A stretch of 64,000 nt of DNA from Mycolicibacterium iranicum (GTDB taxonomy: Bacteria; Actinomycetota; Actinomycetes; Mycobacteriales; Mycobacteriaceae): positions 124,001 to 188,000 of the forward strand of contig NZ_LQPC01000026.1 of assembly GCF_002101705.1 (NCBI RefSeq). Reading direction: 5' to 3'. The notes below the pieces were generated by a model that saw only the letters and a list, made by a program, of their open reading frames with translations, did no database searches and was not told the origin of the DNA. The position numbers and the translations under genes were made by a program. Below, one piece after another: positions 1 to 7,306 of this stretch (its first letter is position 1; every line of letters starts with the position of its first letter).

Positions 1-180
1 CTTTTTCCAGCGCTTCTCGTCACCGTCAACCGCGGTCCACTCCCCCGCGGCATAGCTGTGCGGGTGCCGGGAACCTCCGCGCACCACGTCGAGGCTGCCG
101 TCGTCGTGCTTGACGAACTCGTCGCCGAACCTCATGTATTTGTCGACGCGACCATCTCGACAGGTCACCATGACTGTCAT
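1..180 (-). CDS. Small hypothetical protein, C-terminus outside window
   Basis: The first 60 codons are visible, beginning MTVMVTCRDGRVDKYMRFGD and running off the left edge. The segment is hydrophilic and rich in Asp, Lys and Gly, with no signal peptide or membrane segment. An AGGAG ribosome binding site precedes the ATG at 180; the second possible start is the GTG three codons in. It begins 27 bases after the desaturase gene ends on the same strand, so the two are probably co-transcribed. I do not recognise the family. Confidence 0.55.
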   Translation of the reverse strand, partial: MTVMVTCRDGRVDKYMRFGDEFVKHDDGSLDVVRGGSRHPHSYAAGEWTAVDGDEKRWKK

Positions 181-207
181 CCCAACTCCTCGCTGAACAC
201 AGATCTG

Positions 208-1413
208 CTACGCGGCTTGCCGCCGTCGTCGGACACTTGCCCCCCTCGCCAGTGCGGACCGGAGTCCGCCCAGGCCGGGGCGCGCATCGTTGAACTTGCG
301 TTCAGAAGCTGTCTCCGGCGCGTCGTCGCATGTCGCAGTGAGGAGTCGGTCAGGCAGGGCAAGCTTGTGGATCGTGCGCAGCGTCAGAAGATACTGGCGC
401 ACAAGCGAACCCGTGGTGTAAGGAAGGTCGTATCTGTCGCAGACATCCTTCACCCGAGCCGCGATCTCCGCGTAGCGGTTGCTCGGCAGTTCGGGGAACA
501 GGTGGTGCTCGATCTGGTAACACAGATTGCCACTCGCGAACGCCAGGAGCGGGCCGGCCCGGAAGTTCGCGGCTCCGAGGATCTGCCGCAGATACCACTG
601 CGCTCGGGTCTCTTCAGCCAGTACGTCGGCGGTGAATTTCTCGGCACCGTCGGGAAAGTGGCCACAGAAGATCACGACGTACGCCCACAGATTGCGCGCG
701 AGGTTTGCGGTGACGTTGGCAGTCAGCGTACGTCGCCATCGGCGTCCGCTGAGTGCAGGGAAGAACACGTAGTCCTTGGCGGCTTGTCGTGCGATCTTGC
801 GCACCAGCGTCGACCTCTCTTCGGCGACCCTGCCGGTGTCGGGAAGAACACGGTCCCGTGCCGAATGGACACCGTGGAGGGCAATACCCAACTCGAAGAC
901 GAAGGCCAGCAGCATGTTTCGAACGGGCTGCAGAAGGTGGACGGGTTGCCACGGCTCGTCACGGGTCAGGCGCATGATGCCGAATCCCAGGTCGTCGTCG
1001 ACACCCACGACGTTGGTCAAGACGTGATGACGGTAGTTGTGCGAGTACTTCCACTGTGCCGACACCGCCATCATGTCCCACTCCCAGGTGGTGGAGTGGA
1101 TCTCGGGGTCGTTCATCCAATCCCACTGCCCATGGCTGACGTTGTGACCGATCTCCATGTTCTCCACGCTCTTGGCGAAGGCGAGGGCAGCCGTGCCCGA
1201 CAGCCAACCCTTCCGAGAACGACTCACGGCGATCACCAGTCGGGCGACCAGGTCCAGCGTCCGCTGGAACAGGATCGTGTGCCGGATGTAGGCGGCGTCT
1301 CGCGCACCCAACGACTTTTCGATGTCGCGTCGGATCTCGTCGAGCTCGTCGCCGAGATCGTTGATGTCCTGTTCGCTCAGATGTGCGTAGGCAGCAATAT
1401 CGGCGATAGCCAC
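208..1413 (-). CDS. Fatty acid (acyl-CoA/acyl-lipid) desaturase, DesA3-like
   Basis: Membrane-bound di-iron desaturase of 401 residues. The three histidine clusters of the family are visible: HNVSH at residues 90-94, HNYRHH at 125-130 and QIEHH at 300-304. They bind the two irons that insert a double bond using O2 and electrons from a reductase. The layout matches the front-end/linoleoyl-CoA desaturase branch that includes mycobacterial DesA3 (Rv3229c). No electron-transfer partner (Rv3230c type) is visible next to it; the following gene is a small unknown protein. The start is a GTG with AGGA seven bases upstream. The last 30 residues are Arg-rich. The family is confident; substrate and double-bond position are not predicted. 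Confidence 0.88.
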   Translation of the reverse strand: MAIADIAAYAHLSEQDINDLGDELDEIRRDIEKSLGARDAAYIRHTILFQRTLDLVARLVIAVSRSRKGWLSGTAALAFAKSVENMEIGHNVSHGQWDWMNDPEIHSTTWEWDMMAVSAQWKYSHNYRHHVLTNVVGVDDDLGFGIMRLTRDEPWQPVHLLQPVRNMLLAFVFELGIALHGVHSARDRVLPDTGRVAEERSTLVRKIARQAAKDYVFFPALSGRRWRRTLTANVTANLARNLWAYVVIFCGHFPDGAEKFTADVLAEETRAQWYLRQILGAANFRAGPLLAFASGNLCYQIEHHLFPELPSNRYAEIAARVKDVCDRYDLPYTTGSLVRQYLLTLRTIHKLALPDRLLTATCDDAPETASERKFNDARPGLGGLRSALARGASVRRRRQAA

Positions 1414-1781
1414 GGGATGTCCTGCCGATCCTAGGTCGAAATCATGACTGGGCTGCTAGACGAACCAGAATGTTTGCGGACCATCAGCCGAGTCTCGATA
1501 GGCAACGGCAGCACGTCGGCGTACCACCACCCTACGGAGGCGCGCCCTATACGTCAATGCACCTCTAAAACTGTTTGCCCACAACTACTTCGGCAGTCGC
1601 TTCTGGTCGCACGCTGTCGACAAGCCGCGGTCAGACCGTCGTAGCCGGCCCCGCCGGCCGGATCCCACATCGACTCGCCCACATCGTTGCCGCCAAGGAA
1701 CCATACCGCAGCTGCCCCTATCCCGTTCCGCCACAAAGGGTCATCGTCGGCAGATAGTCGAACTTCGGTTGCGGGTACGTG
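1414..1781. other. Intergenic region, no supported gene
   Basis: This 368-base gap lies between two minus-strand genes and must hold the desaturase promoter. Short open frames on both strands show no ribosome binding site or recognisable protein. I see no repeat or RNA gene in it. Confidence 0.5.
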
Positions 1782-2960
1782 TCATTCACTCGTCCGCCTC
1801 TCCAGAAGCATCTGCGCCGCCAGCTGCACATACGACTGGGCCACCACGGGCCATGCCATCGCCGGCGCCAACTGCCGCGCCTCCGCCGCCATCGCCCCCG
1901 CCAACCGCGGCTGGGTGAGGACTCGGCGCAACGCACCGGTCAACGCCTCGGGATCATCGTGCGGCACGATGATGCCCGCGCCGTCGCGCAGCATCTCGAC
2001 GGCGTGAGGAAAAGGGGTGGCGACAACGGGCCTGCCGCTTGCGACGGCATCGACGAGGACACCGGAGGTCACTTGGTCGGTCGAGTCATACGGCAGCACG
2101 ATGACCGCAGCCGATTGGATCAAGGCGGTCAGCGATGCTCTGTCGAGGTAGCGGTCGTCGAACGACACCGAATCTGCGACCCCGAGGTGATGAGCTTGCT
2201 GGATTCGGGCTTCTCGGTAGGCCTCGCCTTCCCGTACCGCCACTCGCGGATGCGTCTGACCTGCGACCAGGTAACGGGGACGTCCGGCAACGCTGGCCAG
2301 CGCCGGCATGACGTCGATGACTCGCTCAACACCCTTCCCCGGTCCCAGCAGTCCGCACGTCAAGATGATGGGTCTGCTCGTGCGCTTCCCCCTCGGCTGG
2401 GTAGGCAGCGACGCACCGTGCGGGATCGTGACGATCTTTCGCCGGTCCACGGCGTACTCGCGGCACAGTCGCTCGCACGCCACCTCGGACATCACAACCA
2501 CCCGGCCCGCCATGGTCGTCACTTGCTCGAGTACCCAACGCTGATGTGGCGCAGGGTCTTTCATGACATTGTGAACGACGACTATTGACGGGACACGCAA
2601 TCCACCCAGAATGGTCAGCAGTTCGTCGCCGTGCGTGCCACCATAGAGGTCGTAATCATGCTGAATGATCACGGCTTCGTGTTCATTGAGCGATTCCACG
2701 CAGGCAGCCGATGACAGCGACGACCCATTGACGAGTTCCGCCACGACCCTGCCATCCGACGACGATGAGCCGTCGGCGATGCGTACGACGCTGACCTCGG
2801 AACCACGACTGCTCAGCGATGCAGCCAAGGCCGAGCTGAAGCTTGCCAGCCCACAGGCCGTCGGAGGAAAGGTGCTGAGAATCCCGAACCGAACTGTCCG
2901 GGCCAGAGGCCGATGCGCAGCCGGCGAAAGCATGGAACGGAAAGTGGGCACAACGTTCAA
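1782..2960 (-). CDS. Glycosyltransferase, family GT4-like
   Basis: GT-B fold glycosyltransferase of up to 392 residues. The N-terminal half has the acceptor-side loop of this family (FPPTACGLASFS near residue 32) and QHDYDLYGG. The C-terminal half has the donor-binding features LLGPGKGVERVI and the SGVLVDAVASGRPVVAT segment that replaces the E-x7-E motif. It probably transfers a sugar from a nucleotide donor to a lipid, glycan or small molecule at the membrane face. The start is uncertain: a TTG at 2960, a GTG at 2951 and an ATG at 2933 are in frame and none has a strong ribosome binding site. It stands alone, so its acceptor cannot be inferred. Confidence 0.8.
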   Translation of the reverse strand: MNVVPTFRSMLSPAAHRPLARTVRFGILSTFPPTACGLASFSSALAASLSSRGSEVSVVRIADGSSSSDGRVVAELVNGSSLSSAACVESLNEHEAVIIQHDYDLYGGTHGDELLTILGGLRVPSIVVVHNVMKDPAPHQRWVLEQVTTMAGRVVVMSEVACERLCREYAVDRRKIVTIPHGASLPTQPRGKRTSRPIILTCGLLGPGKGVERVIDVMPALASVAGRPRYLVAGQTHPRVAVREGEAYREARIQQAHHLGVADSVSFDDRYLDRASLTALIQSAAVIVLPYDSTDQVTSGVLVDAVASGRPVVATPFPHAVEMLRDGAGIIVPHDDPEALTGALRRVLTQPRLAGAMAAEARQLAPAMAWPVVAQSYVQLAAQMLLERRTSE

Positions 2961-3170
2961 GACAATCCCGATGGACGATGGTACCGGCGCGGCGGCGTGA
3001 GCGGTTGCTCGTCGAGATCAGCGGACGTCAGCTGACACATCCCGGATCGGCTGGGTTCCCAATACCTTGAGGCTACACCCGATGGCGGTGCTGGAACGAC
3101 CCACCAATTCGATTACAGGCGTAGCGTCAGACGTCAGGGACCATACAGGGCCCATGATGAAGGGCCAGCG

Positions 3171-3308
3171 ATGTCTGATAAGTCTCCCCGTCAAGCGATG
3201 TCCAAGAAATCGGGAAAATCCCTCAAGGAGAAACGCGCCGACAAGCACGCCAAATCCGCAGCCAAGACTTCGGCGGCCGAATCCAGCTACGAAGCCAAGA
3301 AGCGCTGA
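3171..3308 (+). CDS. Small Lys/Ala/Ser-rich basic protein (45 aa)
   Basis: An open frame of 45 codons starts MSDKSPRQAMSKKSGKSLKE and ends in EAKKR. About a quarter of the residues are Lys, there is no Cys or Trp, and the composition resembles short basic nucleic-acid-associated or stress proteins of actinobacteria. An AAGGG ribosome binding site lies upstream. Codon third positions favour G and C as in neighbouring genes. It is convergent with the DUF5994 gene that follows. The function is unknown; I infer a soluble, intrinsically disordered protein. Confidence 0.6.
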   Translation: MSDKSPRQAMSKKSGKSLKEKRADKHAKSAAKTSAAESSYEAKKR

Positions 3309-3338
3309 CGGGCAGTGGATTTCGTTACTGCCGCCGCG

Positions 3339-3794
3339 TCAGCAGTTCCGAGCGGTGGCAAGCAGTGAATCCACGTTCGATGCGTCATCGAGGGTGGCGG
3401 CGGCCATCATGATGCCGTGGGCCTCTTGCGCGTGTGTCTGTACCGGGACGGTCAACAGCACGACGCTCCAGCCACTTCTACCCGTCACACGGAGAGTGTG
3501 TGCGGGCTGGCGGTCATAACCGTCAAGCTGGACAAGTTGATTCTCGATATGCAGCTTTCGCGGCGCCATCGTCCACTCGGCATGGCTGTAGGCCACGCGT
3601 GCGATCGCGCCGAGTCGTACAGAGAGAACGGCCAACAGGTCCGGCAGCTCTGCGGCGAGATCGTTACTGTGCGGCCACCAGGCACCGTCGACGTATCCGC
3701 TCCTGGAGGCTTTGCGTTTCAGCCTCAGGCGCGGGGTGTTTCGAGGTCCGTTGTGGGACCGGTCAAAACCGGCTCCTCTTTCATGTTGTGCCAT
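3339..3794 (-). CDS. DUF5994 family protein
   Basis: A 151-residue soluble protein with the DUF5994 signature GYVDGAWWPHSNDLAAELPD followed by a WTM...RKL segment. It is related to the second DUF5994 gene at 4256-4762 (shared DGAWWPH and AAELPDL). Function in the family is unknown; members occur throughout mycobacteria, often in several copies. I use the ATG at 3794 because the upstream in-frame ATG at 3911 lies inside the terminator hairpin of the cold-shock gene. The gene lies on the same strand directly after that terminator, so it probably has its own promoter or receives read-through. Confidence 0.75.
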   Translation of the reverse strand: MAQHERGAGFDRSHNGPRNTPRLRLKRKASRSGYVDGAWWPHSNDLAAELPDLLAVLSVRLGAIARVAYSHAEWTMAPRKLHIENQLVQLDGYDRQPAHTLRVTGRSGWSVVLLTVPVQTHAQEAHGIMMAAATLDDASNVDSLLATARNC

Positions 3795-3888
3795 AGGGCA
3801 TCCCGACCGGGTCTCATCAGACCCTGATTGACGGGCGATGATTTCGCCGACATCGTCAACTGTACGCGGTCGCGACGGCCCGAAACGG

Positions 3889-3922
3889 AATGTGGGCCGG
3901 TGGAAATCCACCGGCCCACATT
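3889..3922 (-). terminator. Long perfect hairpin downstream of cspA-like gene
   Basis: A perfect 16-base inverted repeat (left arm AATGTGGGCCGGTGGA) with a 2-base centre lies 16 bases after the stop of the cold-shock gene. No strong U-tract follows, which is usual for mycobacterial terminators. It probably also stabilises the 3' end of the transcript. Confidence 0.75.
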
Positions 3923-3938
3923 CGCTCTTTGAAGTCTT

Positions 3939-4142
3939 TTAGATCGCGCTCACTCGGACGGCTTGCGGGCCTTTGTTGCCCTGCTCGACCTCGAAATCAA
4001 CGCGCTGATTCTCTTCCAGCGAGCGGAATCCGCTCCCGCTGATCTCCGAGTAGTGAACGAAGACGTCTGCCTCGCCACCATCGGGAGCGATGAAGCCGAA
4101 GCCCTTTTCGCCGTTGAACCACTTCACAGTTCCCTGTGCCAT
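3939..4142 (-). CDS. cspA: Cold-shock protein (CspA family)
   Basis: A 67-residue single-stranded nucleic-acid-binding OB-fold protein. RNP1 (KGFGFI, residues 14-19) and RNP2 (VFVHYSEI) are intact. It acts as an RNA chaperone that keeps mRNA unfolded in the cytoplasm. The ATG at 4142 gives the normal family start MAQGTVKWF; the longer in-frame extension is 5' UTR. It is nearly identical to the second copy at 9964-10167 (differences cluster around residues 22-27). The leader upstream to the DUF5994 gene is about 110 bases, long enough for cold-responsive leader structure. The symbol is by family only; which copy is the orthologue of M. tuberculosis cspA cannot be decided here. Confidence 0.95.
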   Translation of the reverse strand: MAQGTVKWFNGEKGFGFIAPDGGEADVFVHYSEISGSGFRSLEENQRVDFEVEQGNKGPQAVRVSAI

Positions 4143-4255
4143 ACTTTTCCAACTTCTTTCATTGTGACCGGATGTAGAAGAACATCCGTGGCGTAGCGTA
4201 ACACCGAATTCTGCGATGTTCTGCATTCCGATTGAGGTACGAGGGATTACCGCTG

Positions 4256-4762
4256 CTAATGGCTGCTGGTATTCAGCTCTCGACGACGGGCATCGTTCCA
4301 TTTGATGCTTTCGTCCTTCGCCACCCCGACGACCAACTGGGCCATCTCGTAGAGCTTGTGATCCCCGCTTCCGCCCGACGTCGGGAGGCCCGCCGCGGCG
4401 CGCATGACGATGGCTCCCAATGTCGGTGATGTCATGCTCGGCACCACAAGCAGTTTCGCTGTCGCCCGGCGCCCGGCCACCGCCATCAGGCGTGGCCGCC
4501 GGAAGGTGTCGCCCTCTCTCTGCAGCCGAACGCCGGCGACGATCGTCTGGAGGTCGGCATTCCCGTCTGACGGCGACCAGTTGATGCGGATGTCGACGAT
4601 TTCTCCCAGCGGCTTGTGCAGCACTCCGACAAGATCTGGCAGCTCAGCTGCGATCATCCCCGTGTGCGGCCACCACGCCCCGTCGATGAGGCCGTCCAGC
4701 TCGCCGGCGAGAGTCAGCCTGACAGGTTTCGACGATCGGCGGGAGCCCGCCAGACCGTTCAC
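4256..4762 (-). CDS. DUF5994 family protein, second copy
   Basis: A 168-residue soluble protein with the DUF5994 core ([15 protein letters not shown], then a Trp-Ser-Pro segment where the other copy has EWTM). It starts with a GTG whose last bases form the TGA stop of the upstream 46-residue gene (GTGA overlap), so the two are translationally coupled. The cold-shock gene follows on the same strand after about 110 bases. Function is unknown. The C-terminal part ([17 protein letters not shown]) is longer than in the copy at 3339-3794. Confidence 0.75.
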   Translation of the reverse strand: MNGLAGSRRSSKPVRLTLAGELDGLIDGAWWPHTGMIAAELPDLVGVLHKPLGEIVDIRINWSPSDGNADLQTIVAGVRLQREGDTFRRPRLMAVAGRRATAKLLVVPSMTSPTLGAIVMRAAAGLPTSGGSGDHKLYEMAQLVVGVAKDESIKWNDARRRELNTSSH

Positions 4763-4899
4763 GACAGCCTTGAATCGGAGCGCGTCTTTCGGCCGGGCTG
4801 GTCGGAGAAGACGGGCGCGTGCACTGGTTCGGCAGAAATCGAATCAGCACAGGGGATTTGAGGCGCCTGAAGATGCGAAAAAAGTTCAAGCGATTCCAT
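4759..4899 (-). CDS. 46-residue protein with MES-x-[ED]-LFSH and PVFSD motifs
   Basis: A small frame of exactly 46 codons, starting MESLELFSH and carrying PVFSD at residues 29-33. It has a good AAGGA ribosome binding site nine bases before the ATG. Its stop overlaps the GTG start of the DUF5994 gene by four bases. The gene at 10308-10448 encodes a protein of the same length, with both motifs at the same positions and 18 of 46 residues identical, so both are very probably real. It has no signal peptide, one Cys and an unstructured, Pro/Ser-rich character. Function is unknown; coupling suggests it works with, or controls translation of, the DUF5994 protein. Confidence 0.65.
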   Translation of the reverse strand: MESLELFSHLQAPQIPCADSISAEPVHAPVFSDQPGRKTRSDSRLS

Positions 4900-5057
4900 A
4901 AACAACGTCCTTGCAGAGGTGCGAGAAGACTCGTACGGTGACCGGGCGAAGCTCTTCGCACGGGGCTGTGAACAATCACGTGAGAAGCCCTGGCGTCGGA
5001 AAGACTGCGGACGTGAAAACGGCCTGTCTTCGACTGTACACCCTGGGACCTAAACGG

Positions 5058-5831
5058 TCAGCTGACGTCGTATTTCCGCTGATGGAAGCGCTGCAGCGCG
5101 CGCTCGTCGACCAACTCGTCGCGATCCTCGGGATGCTTCCAGTAGTGCCGCACCATCCAGTAGAGAACGGCACCGCCCGGCACGTAGACGTTGGCGTTGC
5201 CGATGACTGCTTCTTCGCCATTGCGCAGGCGCAAGACCACCGCGCGATGCGCCCTCATCGACTCAGCACGTCCGGACACCTCGACGATGTCGTCCCATTC
5301 GAAGAGCTTCGTGCTCATGACGTCAGCGTTCTCAACCATGGCAGGGGTGAGCGTGACATGACCGACGTCGCCGCGCCGCCACGTCCTGGTCAGTCCGGTG
5401 ATCACAGTGACGAGAGCCAATGCGGCAAAGATGGGCCAGAAGACCTGTAGAGCGCGCGTCGTTGCAAAGTCGATGGCGCCCATCGGAGCAAACACAACGA
5501 ACAGCAGGGTGCTCGGTATTGTCGCGAGCAAGCCCGCCAGGATCAGCTTGCTGAACCTGAGATCCGGCCGCAGAGTGAAACCAGTTCTGTCACAGACGAT
5601 TTGCGGTGTCATTCGGCCCGACATGACCAGCGCAGCCCCCAGAGCCAGGAGCAGCAAGAACACAGCCCAACCCACCGATACGACCGTTGTCAGATACCGG
5701 CCGTGGAAGGCGGCCACGGCACCCAGGACGCAGTACACGCCAGCGACAACGACAGACAGCAGCACCAGGACGTACCCGACGCCTCGACTACGTCGCCAAT
5801 CCGGTGGGTCGGGCAGCTCTAGTAAGGACAT
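5058..5831 (-). CDS. Four-helix membrane protein, possible immunity partner of the WXG100-like protein
   Basis: A 257-residue protein starting MSLLELPDPPDW. It has four predicted membrane helices (about residues 18-42, 46-70, 90-113 and 120-143) and a C-terminal soluble domain of about 115 residues of mixed beta character that may resemble a PH-like domain. The ATG at 5831 lies inside the last codons of the upstream WXG100-like gene (13-base overlap), so translation is coupled. The longer upstream frame is a shadow. Family function is unknown. Position directly after a candidate secreted toxin-like protein makes an immunity or secretion-accessory role plausible, but this is inference. Confidence 0.7.
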   Translation of the reverse strand: MSLLELPDPPDWRRSRGVGYVLVLLSVVVAGVYCVLGAVAAFHGRYLTTVVSVGWAVFLLLLALGAALVMSGRMTPQIVCDRTGFTLRPDLRFSKLILAGLLATIPSTLLFVVFAPMGAIDFATTRALQVFWPIFAALALVTVITGLTRTWRRGDVGHVTLTPAMVENADVMSTKLFEWDDIVEVSGRAESMRAHRAVVLRLRNGEEAVIGNANVYVPGGAVLYWMVRHYWKHPEDRDELVDERALQRFHQRKYDVS

Positions 5832-7198
5832 ACGACATCTCCGATGAACTGGCCCAACTTCGCCCCGCCGAACGTGCCAACGCCGCCGAGGATGACCGCA
5901 CCCAGCGGAACGGTGACGGGAGCCAGGGGTCCGCCGATAGTGCCTGCTGCCGCGCCCAATTCGACACCGCCCCAACCGCCGCCGCCGCTGACGACACCAG
6001 CCACGAGAGCGATACACCGGTCCTTGCCCGAATCAGCCATGACCATGTCGAAAACCGTGGTGGCCGCGGTGAGGGCCGGCCCACCGAACTTCATCGTCTT
6101 GCCGATGTTGTCCACCGACTCCGCGGTGAGCATCGGCAGTGCACCACCCCGGGCAATGTGTTTCTCCAACCCGCCCATCCCGGTAGTCGTCGCCATCGAC
6201 AAGTTGTCGATCATCTCGACGGGGACCGCGCTATGCCTGCCGTCAGCAGTGGTGAACCCCGCGGTGCGGTGCCCTGTCGAGTCCATCGACATCGTCAGGT
6301 GCGAACCGTCGGCGTAGGCGATTGTCGTGTAATCACAGTCATTGCCCAGGTCATGCCACGAGCTAGTCCTTGCGACGAAATTCCCGTCCTTGTCGAACTC
6401 CTCCATCATGTAGAAGTTCATCTTGCTCGGATACTCGAACGGATCCATCTCGGTGGTTACGGCTTTGCTTCCGTCTTGTTTGATGACGGTCGTCACCTCT
6501 TCGCCGTACTCGTTGGTCGAGTAGCTGACCTCGCGGATCTGCTGTTGTTGGTCCGCCGCACGAACTGCTTCCTGCTGCATCATCCCGACCGGACTGCGGG
6601 GGTCGGGCACCTGGTCGGCTGGGCGTTGGGCCGTGGGCAACAGCAGGTCCTCTAGATCGCTAGGTGAATCCGGCGCGACGAAGCCGTTCTTCGTGCCGGC
6701 TGCCACGATGGCATCGGCAGTCGCATTGTCGGCGTCACCGACCGCGCACAGGAGGCTGTTGATCTCGGCCTGTTCCTGCAACGCCAACGCCTGCAGTTTG
6801 GCCATTTCGGCTTCGGTTGCCATGACGGGATCGATCAGCACGACCCACTGGTCGGTTACGTTTAAGGGCCCGTTGTCCACGGCGTCTGCCTTTGCGAGCA
6901 GCGCTGACCTCGCTGCCCCAATCGCGTTCGCCCCGTTGCTCAGCGCGGACGCCACCGCGTCCGTGTATCCGGCGAACTGCTGCGCCGTGGTGTCGGCGCG
7001 GCCGAACATCCCCGTCGCCGCGTCATGGGCTTGCCCCGACCACCCCCGTGTCTCCGGCATGCGGTTGATGGCGTCGTCGAGGTTCGACACTCCATCGCCG
7101 ACACTCTGACCTGCCGACCTGACCGCGCTTCCAGAACCGCTCAGCGAGTCGGGATTCCACCCTTGCAAGGTTGAACGCGACGGCAGCACAGGTCCCAT
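5819..7198 (-). CDS. WXG100-like secreted protein with C-terminal glycine-zipper region
   Basis: A 459-residue protein. Residues 10-110 form an alpha-helical WXG100-like region with the turn GWSG at 52-55, typical of ESX (type VII) substrates. The middle (about 225-330) is beta-rich with repeated DGS/DG strands. Residues about 400-455 are a hydrophobic Gly/Ala-rich stretch (GGGGWGG, GAAAGTIGG, GGVGTFGGAKLG) that looks membrane-inserting. There is no classical signal peptide. The start used is ATG 7198; a GTG three codons later is possible and neither has a strong ribosome binding site. The downstream gene overlaps by 13 bases. I infer an ESX-exported effector, possibly pore-forming; the exact family is not recognised. 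Confidence 0.68.
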   Translation of the reverse strand: MGPVLPSRSTLQGWNPDSLSGSGSAVRSAGQSVGDGVSNLDDAINRMPETRGWSGQAHDAATGMFGRADTTAQQFAGYTDAVASALSNGANAIGAARSALLAKADAVDNGPLNVTDQWVVLIDPVMATEAEMAKLQALALQEQAEINSLLCAVGDADNATADAIVAAGTKNGFVAPDSPSDLEDLLLPTAQRPADQVPDPRSPVGMMQQEAVRAADQQQQIREVSYSTNEYGEEVTTVIKQDGSKAVTTEMDPFEYPSKMNFYMMEEFDKDGNFVARTSSWHDLGNDCDYTTIAYADGSHLTMSMDSTGHRTAGFTTADGRHSAVPVEMIDNLSMATTTGMGGLEKHIARGGALPMLTAESVDNIGKTMKFGGPALTAATTVFDMVMADSGKDRCIALVAGVVSGGGGWGGVELGAAAGTIGGPLAPVTVPLGAVILGGVGTFGGAKLGQFIGDVVCPY

Positions 7199-7238
7199 TC
7201 TGCGTCATGTCGGCAGGGTCTCAGCACACCAATTCACC

Positions 7239-7301
7239 CGCCGAAACTGAAGTTATGCAGTGAAAGATCGAGTAGCGGCGTGCACAGCTTCAGGTTCGGC
7301 G
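7239..7301 (-). terminator. Imperfect inverted repeat between hydrolase and WXG100-like gene
   Basis: Arms of 14 bases (CGCCGAAACTGAAG and CTTCAGGTTCGGCG, one mismatch) enclose 35 bases. It lies six bases after the stop of the exported hydrolase gene and before the WXG100-like start region. The outer CGCCGAAACTG matches the outer part of the three longer palindromes at 17771, 26932 and 50113, so it may be a decayed member of that family. Confidence 0.45.
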
Positions 7302-7306
7302 AAAGG

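Noticed and set aside
58..1434. Long plus-strand open frame opposite the desaturase
   Set aside because: It is antisense to a clear desaturase with all histidine boxes, and its translation is low-complexity Arg/Val/Asp without any family features.
5601..6655. Plus-strand frames opposite the membrane protein and WXG100-like genes
   Set aside because: They are shadows of the minus-strand genes, which have coupled starts and clear helix and WXG features.
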